Below the pieces are notes generated by a model. It was not told where the DNA came from, searched no databases, and was given only the letters and a program-made list of their open reading frames with translations. The translations under genes and the position numbers were made by a program. Shown here piece after piece: positions 1-11,500 of a stretch of 64,000 nucleotides of DNA (position 1 is the stretch's first letter; the number at the start of each line of letters is the position of its first letter). The stretch comes from Gymnorhina tibicen (taxonomy: Eukaryota > Chordata > Aves > Passeriformes > Artamidae), in the NCBI GenBank assembly GCA_013399875.1, contig VXAZ01009309.1, positions 2,476,469-2,540,468 on the forward strand, read 5' to 3'.

Positions 1-760
1 ACGCGTGGCCGGGCCCGACGCGTGGGCTCGGGCTGCAGCCGCCGCCCTCGGGGGCAAAGCGGCCCCCGGGCACCCCGCGAACGCCCCGGAGGCCGCGCGA
101 AGGGGTCGGGGGAGCCGCCGTCGGGGGGGAGCCTCCCCCCCGGGCCCAGCCGCCCCCCGGTCGCCCCCGCGTCCGGATTTCGTTTGTCCCCGCGGTGCGG
201 GGCTCCCCCGACGCCTCCCGTGGGCAGCGGGGGGGCTCTTCCCCCGCCGCTAATTAATTAACGAACGCGGAGAGGTAGCGGGTGTCTGACCCCCGGCCAG
301 CGGCGGCTGCAGGAGGTTAATTGCGCTAATTGAAGACGGGGCGGACGCGGACGGGCTGCGTGTGCGCGGAACACGCGTGTGAGCACGGCGCGGGCACACG
401 CGGGGCTGCGGGTGGAGCCGTGCGGGGTTTTTGTGGGTGCGCGGCTGTGCGGGAGCGCAGGTGGGGCCGGGCCGGTGTCTGGGAGAGCACGCAGGTGTGG
501 GGGGTGCGTGCCTGTGCCCGGACCCTGCGCTTGTGTTCCGTTCCACGGCACCTCGCCTTTCTGCGTGTGCGGGGCTGTCGGTGCGGTCAGAGGGGCGCGG
601 GGGGCCGTGTTTGTCTGTGAAGAGCCCCGTGCGTGTGTGCACCGCTTGGCCCAGGCAGCCGGAGCTGATAATTGTGGTTGTTACTGTGAGCCCGTTAATC
701 CCCCGAATCCCTTTACCTCCTGCTCGCGGGGGATTACAAATTAATAAAAGCAGCTTAGGG
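1..760. promoter_or_regulatory. LHX3: CpG-rich island, probable LHX3 upstream promoter region
   Basis: The first 240 bases are extremely G+C- and CpG-rich, and CpG density stays high to about 620. Several AT-rich homeodomain-type sites stand out against it: TAATTAATTAA at 251-261, two TAATTG sites at 318-332, and an inverted TAATCCCCCG pair at 696-705 and 727-736. No LIM or homeodomain exon is visible on either strand, so any LHX3 coding sequence must lie left of the window. The LHX3 assignment rests on gene order only: in human, LHX3 follows the QSOX2 3' end on the same strand at about 1 kb. The open frames here (for example minus 250-891) look like GC-driven shadows. Confidence 0.5.
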
Positions 761-1807
761 GCGGGAGCCTCCGAACACACATATGCTCCTGCCGACGGCA
801 GCACCGGGACTTTCGCCCGCTCCTGGGGGCGGTCGGGGAGTCCCCACCGAGCCCCCGACCTCGAGGCACCCGCCCCGGGGTGCCAGACCACCTTCCCCTC
901 CTCCGGGTCCTGCGGGGCCGGGGGCTGGGTCGGGACTGTTCCCTGGGATGGTTCATCCGGCTGGGGACAGGCTCCAGCCTGCGGGACAGCTCAGCCCGGT
1001 GTGGTTGGGAAATAATGCGGGGAGACACTTTGGGGACCAGGACTGGGGTCCCCAAAGAAAGCACCCGGACATGCCCGGCTGGAGTTGGGGTCCAGGTGCT
1101 GCCCGAGTGTGAGCGGTACCGTGCTGCAGAGACACCGGGTGCCACCAGCACCGGCACCTGGCCCTCCCCAGGGCCCTGAACGGCTCCTGGGGGGGCAGCT
1201 GATGACACGCACGGTCCCTTTTAAGCTCGGTTTTTAAGTGGATTTTTAGTCTGAGCCTCTAAGGAAGCACTTTAAGCAGACCCGTGTGTGGTGGTGCCGG
1301 TTCCCCCGGGCGCGGGGCAGGGGTGGGGCGGCTGTGGCCGGGCAGGAGGGAGGGCAGGGGCTGTGTCCCGCTCAGGACCATCAGTGGCACCCGCCAGCCC
1401 CGTGCTCTCTCACGCTGTGACACCCAGGACCCCAGAACCCCCCTTGTGCTGATCTCTCCCTGCACACCCTCCTGTGCCCTCCTGCTCAGGGCGCAGCAGG
1501 CACCAGACCTGTCCCTGGCCTTCCTTGCTCGGAGTTCTGCCATTCAGAAAACCCAACTGTTAATAAAAACCAGCCCACCCAAACGTTTCTTTCTTCCTGG
1601 TTTATTTTCTCTTCCCTCGTTCAGATTCCTTAGCAGTTCCTGAGAAATCTGGGCTTAAAAATACCCAAGTAAAAATACTCCCCAAGATGATGGATATAAT
1701 TTATCACACAAGTTCATGAGCTGGCCTGGCAACAGAGTTCAGCTAAAACCAATTTACAAACACAGGTAAAGAGCCCAAATGCATTTGCTTTGCCCAAACG
1801 TTTGCAG
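761..1807. other. Intergenic spacer between the LHX3-side island and the QSOX2 3' end
   Basis: The G+C-rich sequence tapers to ordinary composition by about 1550. I see no exon, RNA gene or recognisable transposon. Open frames on both strands across 780-1640 overlap one another and show no family resemblance. Confidence 0.5.
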
Positions 1808-1813
1808 TTTATT
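1808..1813 (-). terminator. QSOX2: Candidate QSOX2 polyadenylation signal
   Basis: Read on the minus strand this is AATAAA. About 45 bases further downstream (1757-1765) lies a GT-rich stretch of the kind found after cleavage sites. Using it would give a 3' UTR of about 3.2 kb. Other AATAAA copies exist (for example near 2158-2163 and 1600), so the choice is uncertain. Confidence 0.35.
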
Positions 1814-4800
1814 TTAAAACAAGCACATTAATTTACAGTTTAGTACAAAACAGTCACTTTTCCTTCCAAGAGAGGAACGAGACAATAAAAACCCAACCAA
1901 ACCAGAACAGACTTGGAAATGTCAAGTTAACGACTTCAAATAAATAGAACATTTAAATTACTGAAATGGTATCGTCACTATTTTCAACACCTCATGTGCA
2001 ACAAACACACCTGGGACCTTCGTTCCCATCCAGTTCCGTGCAGGAACAGCGGGATGGATACACTGCTGGAAAGAGAAAATTAGGAGTTCTTACAAATAAC
2101 TTCATTAGGTTTCCTCAGCACTTGCAGCTTTTGTCTCTCCTGGCACGTCCTACTCCTTTTATTTTAATATTTCCTATTTGAAAACATCCCGAGAGCAAAG
2201 AGAGCTCCGTGAATTACAAAGGGCCGAGAAATCCCTCTTGGAGCTGGCTGCCCCCAGCACAGCACGACCCCCACAGGGAAGTGGCATTGCAGGAACCTCC
2301 GTGGACAACACACCACACAAATAAACCCTCCAAGATTGAGGAGATGGGGCTTGGAGGCAATTTTTAAACCAGAAACACTTTCCTGGCAGCATCACCCACC
2401 CCCCAGCACAGACTGTATCATCACAGAGACACAAAATGGTAAAATTTGTCATTGGAAAGGACAGAAAGTAAAACCAAGCAAACTGAGATTTACACACGTG
2501 AATTCAAAGTCAAGAAAACCTTCCCAGATGAGGGGACTGAAGTGAAAGCCTTGGCTGGTTCACTGGCAAGAGCTGGAGCACCAACACGGACAAGCAACAT
2601 TCAAATTTCGTAATTTTATACTCTAAAGAGACAAAAAAAATCCACTGAAGTTTGAGTATTGATTAATTTTCTTGTGTCACAGCAATGTGGAAGTTAAATG
2701 CGTGTAGCAAAACCCCGACCTTATTCCAAACCCACATTTGCTGGTTTTTAATGGCAAAATCATCCCTACAACTTCCCAAAGTCTTTTGCTTTCATGTGCA
2801 GATGAAAATGAGGGGGATGAGTCAAAGCTGATGAAACCAGGTCTGGGTACTTGTTAGGATTCTGAACAACACTAATGGCTGGATTTCAACTTGAGAATGT
2901 GCAACAATACTGACAGCAGGAATCAACTGGCCCAATTTTCCAGATCCAGCATTGCTATTTCCTGGTGTTTGGGTTTTCTTTTAAAGCTAAGTGTCCTTGC
3001 TGGTGGGCTGAGAACACCTGCCCAGATTAGGCCGCCCGAAAGTTACCTGATTTCAACACTAAATGTGGAAGCTCCAGATTTTCCTCTGAATGAGCCTCGC
3101 CCTGGGATCTCTCACTGGATTCCAGCCCAAACCAAAGGGCCCTGATGAGCCTGGAACCCCATTCCCCCACGGGCTCCCCGTCACTCTCGTGCTTGCAGGG
3201 TGTTTGAATATCCAACCCCAGATGCTTTCATGATAGGGAGTCATAAATTCCTCACGAGGAAAGACCCAGGATGGCTCCTTGTGCCAGAACTCTGGAATTC
3301 TGAGGGTCCTCAAAGGGAACAGATCCAGTCCTTCTGCAGGAATGTTGGACTGATAGGGTCATGGGAACGGAGATTTCTTCCTGTGCCACGTTCACAGCAA
3401 CGCCAGAGTTGTTCCTCTGTGTGGGTGTTATTTTGATCAACCTAAGCTACAAGGGACAGTGAATCTTTGCAGCTCAACTTTGTTATCCCAACTGGATGCT
3501 GCAGAGACACATCAGAAATACTCAGTTTTGTGAACAACCAACATTTGATTATGGAAAAATAACCCTGTGGAGTTTTTGTGCTTTTTTGTTGCCGGGCTTC
3601 AAACTTTCTATGCTGGGGCTTACGAGAGAAATCAGAGGAGGACACACCAATGGAATAAATGCAGGGAATTGGCCAGGGACTCCTTATTCCTCCTCATGTA
3701 ACAGAGGAGCCAGCAAACATTCAATTAAATTAAAAGTTGCAAATGCAGAATTGAAAGGAAAAGCCTTTTTATATAACATAATTAATCTGGAGAACTCACT
3801 GCCACGAGAAAACATTGAGGCCAAAACCTATTAGGATTAACTAAAGATTAGGTAATGGATAACTAGAACATGCTCAATTACATTGGATAGGATTATAAAC
3901 TTCACTATCCAGGACGTGAATTATCCCCCCCAGCCAGGATCACAGCAACTCCTGCTCCCAATGATGATTTTGCAATGTTTTCATGGTTTCCTTCTCACTG
4001 CTGCCCCAAGGAACCCCACACTGACCTGTAGAGGGAACTGCCACGGCCCAGAACGGGGCAGCTCTGGGCCTTACCCATCAGGGAGCCTTCCTGATCCCAG
4101 CAGGGATGGAGGGAAGGGCTGCTCTCTGCACTGCACAACTTGACCCCTGACACTCAGTGAGCTCAGAAATACCAAGGGAAGCGCTGATTGCTGCGTTGTG
4201 ATGGAGAAATTCGACAGCAGGAACTCAGTGTTTGCAGATTTTTCATTCTGTTCTGCCACGGTAACACAAATCTTGCCGTGCTTCACTAAAAGCATTGTTT
4301 TCCTTTCCTAGAGTTCACCAGGATTGGTTTCCACCCGGGTAACACCATAATTACTCAGCAATCAGAATCAGGCTGCTAATTGTGACCCCAAAACTCTCAT
4401 CCTAGTGATGACACACGCACACATCCTTGGCTGGAATGCAGCAGAGAATGGATGAATGATTTGAACGTGGAATGCTCCCCACTTCCAATATGCCATGTAA
4501 ATAATATTTCAGAAAGTCACCGAGGTTTAGAATTGATTTAATCAGAAGAGAACTCTTGTTTCCTGAAAAAAAAACCATCAGAATTCCTGCTTCTCCCAGT
4601 GAAGCAGCCAAGGTATCATTCAGAGGAACCGTTCAGCACTCGGGGAGGTGAAATCAGCTCGGGATGAATTAAAAAAAAAAACAACACCTGACTTGAAAAC
4701 ACACGAAACAATATCCAATTTCCTTCTCCAGCAGGCACAGTGGATTGCATAATGCAATGTTTACTCTGGAAATGAGTAAAGGATGTTGGTGGGAAGTCAT

Positions 4801-5023
4801 GGAAAAATCTTAACTGACAAATGCAACACTCCCTGACGAGGACATTGACGTGGCCTCGGGCAAAGCCTGGGGATCTCAAGGCCAGCTCCATCTGTTCAGC
4901 CGAACACCTGGGAAATGCCTCGGGAAGAAAGGGGTCTGGAACAAGGAATACTGCATATAAAATCCCTGATCATAAATATTAAAGCTGTGTCTGGGACCGA
5001 ACAGCCACGTACAACGAGAACTC
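1814..5023 (-). other. QSOX2: Probable QSOX2 3' UTR
   Basis: No further QSOX2 coding sequence follows the stop codon at 5024-5026, and no other gene is recognisable before the island at the left edge. The sequence is of ordinary composition, with short A runs (for example 4670-4682). It would be the long 3' UTR if the signal at 1808-1813 is used; this is inferred, not shown by transcripts. Confidence 0.4.
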
Positions 5024-5574
5024 CTACACCGAGGAACGGTAATACTTCACTTTCCAGCGCTTGGATCTCATCCGGAAAAAAAAGTACATGATCATTAAAA
5101 ACAAGGATGATGCCACATAGAGGATGACACACAGACTCATGTCTAGGTTGGAAAATCCAATCCCCAGGAAGGACACAGCCTGCCTCGTCCCTTGGAGGTT
5201 CACGGATGCAGCCGCGCTTTTCCCGCTACCTTGGACAGCTCCGGGATTTCCCGCTGGCTTCTCCAACACCTTGGAGCCTGAATCTACTGGGTTTTCCTTA
5301 TCCTGGAGCTTATTTTCTCCATCTCCCCCTGGGTTCTTCAGCAGGTTTTTGTCCTTCACCTCCCCCGTGTCTCCCTGCTCGTTGTCACCGGGGTCAGTCT
5401 GGCTCTCGGTGTATTTGTAGAGAATATTTTCACTGCTGTAGTGGGACTTGAGGAACTGGAGAACTTGGTCTTCATTCCAGCTGTGCAGCCCTTTGATTTC
5501 TTCATGGCATGCAGGACAAATGTCTGGAGTTGGCCACTGAACTTTGGGAAATTTTGGATCTTCGGTCAAATCAC
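5024..5574 (-). CDS. QSOX2: QSOX2 exon 12: CPAC pair, acidic linker, membrane anchor, stop
   Basis: Begins [17 protein letters not shown] with the third CxxC pair CPAC (520-523). A poorly conserved, hydrophilic Asp/Glu/Lys/Ser-rich linker follows, then a hydrophobic segment (about 646-667) and the basic tail [12 protein letters not shown]. The TAG stop is at 5024-5026. The acceptor follows CTCCCAATTAG. This corresponds to the membrane-anchored long form; no shorter soluble form is evident. Confidence 0.95.
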
Positions 5575-8500
5575 CTAATTGGGAGGAGAAAAATATAAAT
5601 TTTAAAAAGTCAGGAGGAGTGAACTGGGAAAGCTGCACCACCAGACATTTCACAGGGACTATTTTCCACTCCCAGTGAGGTTGGCACAAAAAGCCACAGC
5701 ACAACAATCTTTGAATTAAACCAAGACAATCACAAATTTATAGACGTTTTCTCGTCAATTCTGACCCGAAACATCTCAAAATACAAACACCAAATCACAA
5801 TTATTTCCCTTTTCTCACAGTAAAAGCTGCAGCATTTCAATCCCAACCCGACTGCTGCAATTACTGCTTTTCAAAGGCAGGAACACACAACTCTCTGGGC
5901 CCTCCAGGGTTAATTTGAATTATGGTGCAAAACAAACTGCTCTTTTCACTCAGTGCTGCTTAATCCCTGCTTTCTGCCTGGTTTGCAGGAGCAGCTCCAA
6001 GGCCAGACACTCGGATATTTTCGTGTTCCTGTGTCGTGAACCATTTCCACCCCAAGCTTGCTTCTCCACAGCTCTGAATTATTACCAGGACAAATTGTTT
6101 GCAGTGCTTTAAAAGCCACGCTCATGTTTAAGATGTATTTTTCAGCTAAAAAACAAGTCTTTAAACATGTAGCACTGTCTTGAATTAGACCTGATTTTAC
6201 CATTCCAGATGCTCACAGCTCTGGCCACATTTCTGAGCTGAACACTGTAGCTGGTGTCACACTTTGCTCTGAAACCCAACATTTTAAAATGTGAATGGAT
6301 GTAATTTTTAGAAAAAAAAAATCTCCACCTGGTGAAAAACCTGATTTATTTAACTGAACAGTCCCTAACATTTAAAATATTTCCGAAATATAGATTCTTA
6401 TTTTATTATTATTATTATTTCTATTCTTTTTAAAGGCAGGAAACTTCCCCATGGTTTTGGGTAGAACAGGGATTCAAAAGACATTTAAAAATATTTGTCT
6501 CCTTGATACTTAGGAGCAAGAGAGCAAATTTGCTTTTTTATCCTGATGATCACTCAGCAATCAACTTGCTTCAATAGAAAATGCAGACACAGAACGTGTT
6601 ACAGCAAGGTTATGAACAGAAAGCTCCCTGTACTTCGTGTTTTCCTGCCAGAGAGGGAAATGCTGTAAATCCTGAGCATTCTGAAGGAACAGGGAATAAT
6701 TCAATAGGGCAGAGCCATATCCAGCCACCTCCTGACCCAACTCCAAGGCTGCCCCAAGGTGTTCTCATTGACCAAACATCATTTCTCACACAGGACCACA
6801 AATACAGATGCAGCTTTTAAGGGTGAAAATACATCACTGTCTCACAGAGAAATTTTAGCAAACTTAAAAAGCATAATTTAACATTATTATTTATTCCAGT
6901 GTGTTTATACTTCTTACTAAAAGGGTATTTTAGCTGGCTGCTGCATCACCTAAATCAATATCCATGTGAGTTTTCCAATACCTTAATGTTCTAAATAAGT
7001 GCATTGCTCCACCACTTAGCAACTCCAAGTCCACAGGAGTTGCCTGTTCCTGTGTTCAGCCCAGCAAAAGGAACCAAAATTAGGGGATGTTTTTATTTCA
7101 TCTCTTATTATTTCCTTTTTTTCTCCTCGGAGAAAGGAGGCAAACTGTTTGTACTCACAACAGTATTTAAGACTTCATAAATCTTGGGAATTCAGCAGGA
7201 GCATAATATGAACACAATGTAGCATATTTAAATTGTAACTAATGCTGCATTACCCAGATCCATAACAGCAGACAGGGATTTAGTGCAAAGAGAAACCAAT
7301 TTTCTTTAGTGCTTTAGTTACTTGATACCCCCAGAACAGAATGGATTAAACACAACCAGTATTTTAACAGCACTTTCAGTCTAACTGCAAACACAGAGAT
7401 CTGGAGGGGCACAGATTTCCTCTATACAGTAATTTTATTTTATTCAGCTCCTCATCTGCCAAGAGTTGAGGCTCTTTCATCCTGAGAAAGCCTCTTGTTC
7501 AATTGCCATCATTCTCCAAAGCAAAACAAAGGCAGGTTTTAACCCTAAACTGTTACAGAAGGAAATGTAATTATTTTTTATCCACTGCTAAGCAGATGAA
7601 CTGCTCTTTTTGGAGAAGGCTTTGATTTGTGGCTCCAGAAGGAGCCTCTCACTGGGCAGCAGGTGAAACCTCGGAAGAAACCAGCTCTGAGAATGATGTT
7701 TTTCATTCTCCAGAAAGGCCCAGCTCTGCCTCGGGTGTTTCTCTCCCCTACCTGCCAGCCTGTTGTTCACCACGTTGTGCTTCTCCCAGAGCCACAGAAC
7801 AGCCTGGTCCAAGCTTTTCACAGAATCCAGGGATTCTCTGGCCATCTCCTCAAAATGCTGAGCACAAGCCTTGCAGCCAAAGAAGTGCTGGATGTATCTC
7901 CTCATGACCTGGAGCACGATTTGGGGGTTGTCCTCAAGACCTACAAGACAAGTGGCAGACACAGCTCCAGCATCAGGAAAGTGAAGTGGGGGAGAAGGAA
8001 AGGAAAAGTTGCTCCATTTTTGTTGTTCCATAGAATTGACATCTGACTTCAGAGATCTGAAACAAACCACTTTTGTAATTTAAAGTGGCTGTTTATACCA
8101 ATACCTACGACACGTTTAGTCTGTACAACTGTGCTCAAAGTTATCCTGAACAACACAACAAAATAAAAGTCAAGTGGTCTCCACAGTGAAATTTCTCCTT
8201 TCAGAGTATCTTAAAATTTGAGGGGAAAACCAAACTTAGTTAAATGAAAACCAGACGTTATTTTTATCATTATTTGTGAAATTGTTAAAATACACAAAGT
8301 TCACACTTTCTGTGTGTCACAGCTCCTGTGGAAGTAGAGACTTTCTCCAAGCTCTTGCCCAGAAACTAAATGAATATTTAAGTTATGCACTCACTGCTAT
8401 ATTCATGCCCAGGCACTGAAGTTATGGTGACTTTGCCACCGAAAAATCAAAGGGTCAACCCTCCTCTGGTGAGACTGCACGAGGTGCCTGTGGTGGCTGT

Positions 8501-11500
8501 TTGTTACTCCACAATTCTGAGGGATTAGAGAGCACCACAATCTCATTACAGTTATTAATTCCACGGCTTTTTTGGCAGCCTCTGAATGCACAGAGCAGCT
8601 GCTGAGCAACATTTGCACTTTCAAGAGTAAATCAGGAATTCCTCCTAAAATAAACACTGACACGTGATTCTCTCTGTAACATTCACGCTTTCACACTGAA
8701 GATAATGCAAAAGAATAATTAATTCAGCAGGAAGGTAAGGCCTGCACAGGTTGAGAACTTTGTGGCCTTTATTGTGTCAGCAGGTAGCTCCTTACATCCC
8801 TAAGTGGCTTGAAAACCTGATATAATTGGTTGAAATCCTAATGGTTTCATCTCTGTCTCGGAGAATTTGTGATTCATGCTTAATTGACCCAGTAAATTAT
8901 GTCAAAATGTATTTAAAAATGTACTGTGCGTTACCACGAACACACACTTGTCAAATTAAACACATTTTATGGTGCAGATTGATCAAATTACAGACTCCTG
9001 CTGCTGAACACCACGAGTAATTTACTATTGCTTTGTTTTCTTGGGAAAAAAAAAAAAATCATCCTCAACAAAACCTGCTCAAACTATCAGAGCACTCATC
9101 TGTTACAGATATGGGAAATATATCCAGACTGTCATCAACACCTTTATTTAGAACAACAACAGGATATTCTTAAACACAGCAGCAAAAAGAAGTCTTTAAA
9201 GCCCAAAAGAAATCCTAAAAAACAAACGATTTCTCCACAGCCATTCACTATCTGTGACTGAACAGACATGTATAAATAAAAGCTATGAGATTAAAGCAGA
9301 TTAAATTGCTGCCTTAAAAGAAAGGCTGGAAAATTATTTTGGAAGTTGAAACGAGTTTCAGGCAGAACAGTTTTACCATTTATACTGAAATACGTATTTA
9401 GAACAAAAACCAACAACAAACACAACAAAAGTAACTACCAGGAAATTATGTCTTGGTGGAGAAACAGAGATTCCTACACAAATTTAATTACATCTGTTCT
9501 CCTGTGCAGTGTTACACCCCTGGAAATGCATTTTGTGGGGAGATCTGTCAAATTCAGCAATAGATTAAAAAAGAATCCAGATAATTTATTATAAAATCCA
9601 CAAGCTTGTCTTATTCACACCACCCCATCCTGTTACCTAAAAACACATTTCCTGTAATGAGGTGTGCTCAGGAAATGATTTCTCCAATGATTTTACACGT
9701 CCTCGGGTGTGAGCAGTTCTGTTCCGAGCTCCTTTGGATCCCTCCTGCCACTCCCACTGCAGGTTCAAATTTCCCCGTGCAGCATTAAAATGTACCAAAT
9801 ATAGACCAATAAAACCATTTTTGTCACAAAAGCCACAGCGAGTTCACCCAGAGTGCCAGGCCCTCGAGCAGAGGGGACGACCAAGAAAAATACATCTGCT
9901 TTGGAAAGAAAACAATTGCAAAATGGCTCATTTTGTTTGTTTTTCTTTTATCAGCCCTGAGACGAATCTTCTATTAACATCTGCCATGTATCATCGTGTA
10001 ATCCTCCTTTTCTCTTTCCTCCCAAACTACTGCAATTCAGGGTAACCCTAATCTTTAAAGTGGACAAGAACCATAAAACCCTACCTGTGGTGGGAAGGAT
10101 TAGGGAGTACATCATGCTTTTTAGTAGATGGGATTTAAACAAGCAATAAGGAGAGGAAAACCTCCCAAGACATAATCCCACAGTCTCAGACTGACCCAAT
10201 TCTTTCACCATAAGAAGTGATCATCACATATCTGGCCCGATTTACAGCCAGGGTTAACTGTGCCAAAGAGTTCTCAGGTTCTACAATGTATTTTTAACTT
10301 CAGGCTCATGGCTGAAACATGAAACAATTTAAGGTGCAATTTTGTGTAGTTAAATATCAAGAATTTTTTTTAGATTTTAGCAGAGCACTTTGGGACTAAA
10401 AGAGGAAATTTAAGCTAGGGTCCTGCTGAACAGCCCAAAATCATCCAGTAAAAACCCTTCAAACTCACCAGGCAGTGAATGCACTAAATTGAAGAAATTC
10501 AACCTACTGCCCCATGAACAGCAAACAAAACAAAGAGAGAAACAAAAATCAGCAACAGGATGATTTGCTATCAAAAAATGCCTGTTCTGCAGGAGAATTA
10601 TTCAGATTTGAAGGACTTTCACCCTGACTGCAAATAATGCTGGACAAATGCATGTGTTTATAGTGTGAAATAATAAAATACTTTCTAACATACAATCAGC
10701 AACTCGCAAATTGAAAATTTCTCAGTTTTATGATGTCCATGTAGAATTCTCGTATTCCTTGAAAACTGTATTTAAAAGGCACTAAACGAAAACTAAATAG
10801 AACTGTAACCAAACAAAGCAATGTCCTGGCAAGAACAAAAACATAGGAAGGCCAAAATGTTAGCATTAGTAATTCTATTTTCGTTGGGTGAGGAAAATAG
10901 ATTTTATAACCAGCATGTTTCTTAAACAGGAATCATCACCAGAATATTAACAATCAGCTTCACAAGATGCTGCAAGTCTAAAAATAAGCAATTTTACAGA
11001 GTGCTGGCAAAGTAGTAAATCAGTGCAGGGATTAGTGACAGGTACATTCAGCTGAAAAAAAACCCCAAACAGTCGTAACATTCAGTATTTAAGAAATAAC
11101 ATTACAGAAGGATCAGCTAATGGCTGTACATCTTTTATAGCTACTGAACTGAATGGTTAAACCTCATTTTCCTCAAATTTCATTCCCAGTGCAACCTCAG
11201 GTAACCTGAATCATTTTCATCCCTTTTCAGGGGAACTCAAAATTTCGTTGTTTGAAATCCTCTCTATTTTTTCCCCCCACTTTTTCTGCTTTATTACTCC
11301 CAGCTTTAGCGTCACACACTTTATTTAGCACATTTCCAAGGCTTCCTGCTGCAGCCAAGCTCTGACCCCTGCTGGTGCAGCCCTGCAGCCTCCACAGATG
11401 GATTCCTTGAGGATTTACACACCAGAAATATTTGCTGCTCACCTGTGTTTATCAAAGCTTTTGGTCTCAGTGCAGCCTGAACAGTGAGGGTATGGAACAG

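Noticed and set aside
250..891. 213-codon minus-strand open frame
   Set aside because: Low-complexity Pro/Arg/Ala composition from CpG-rich DNA, no family resemblance, overlapped by equally long frames in other phases.
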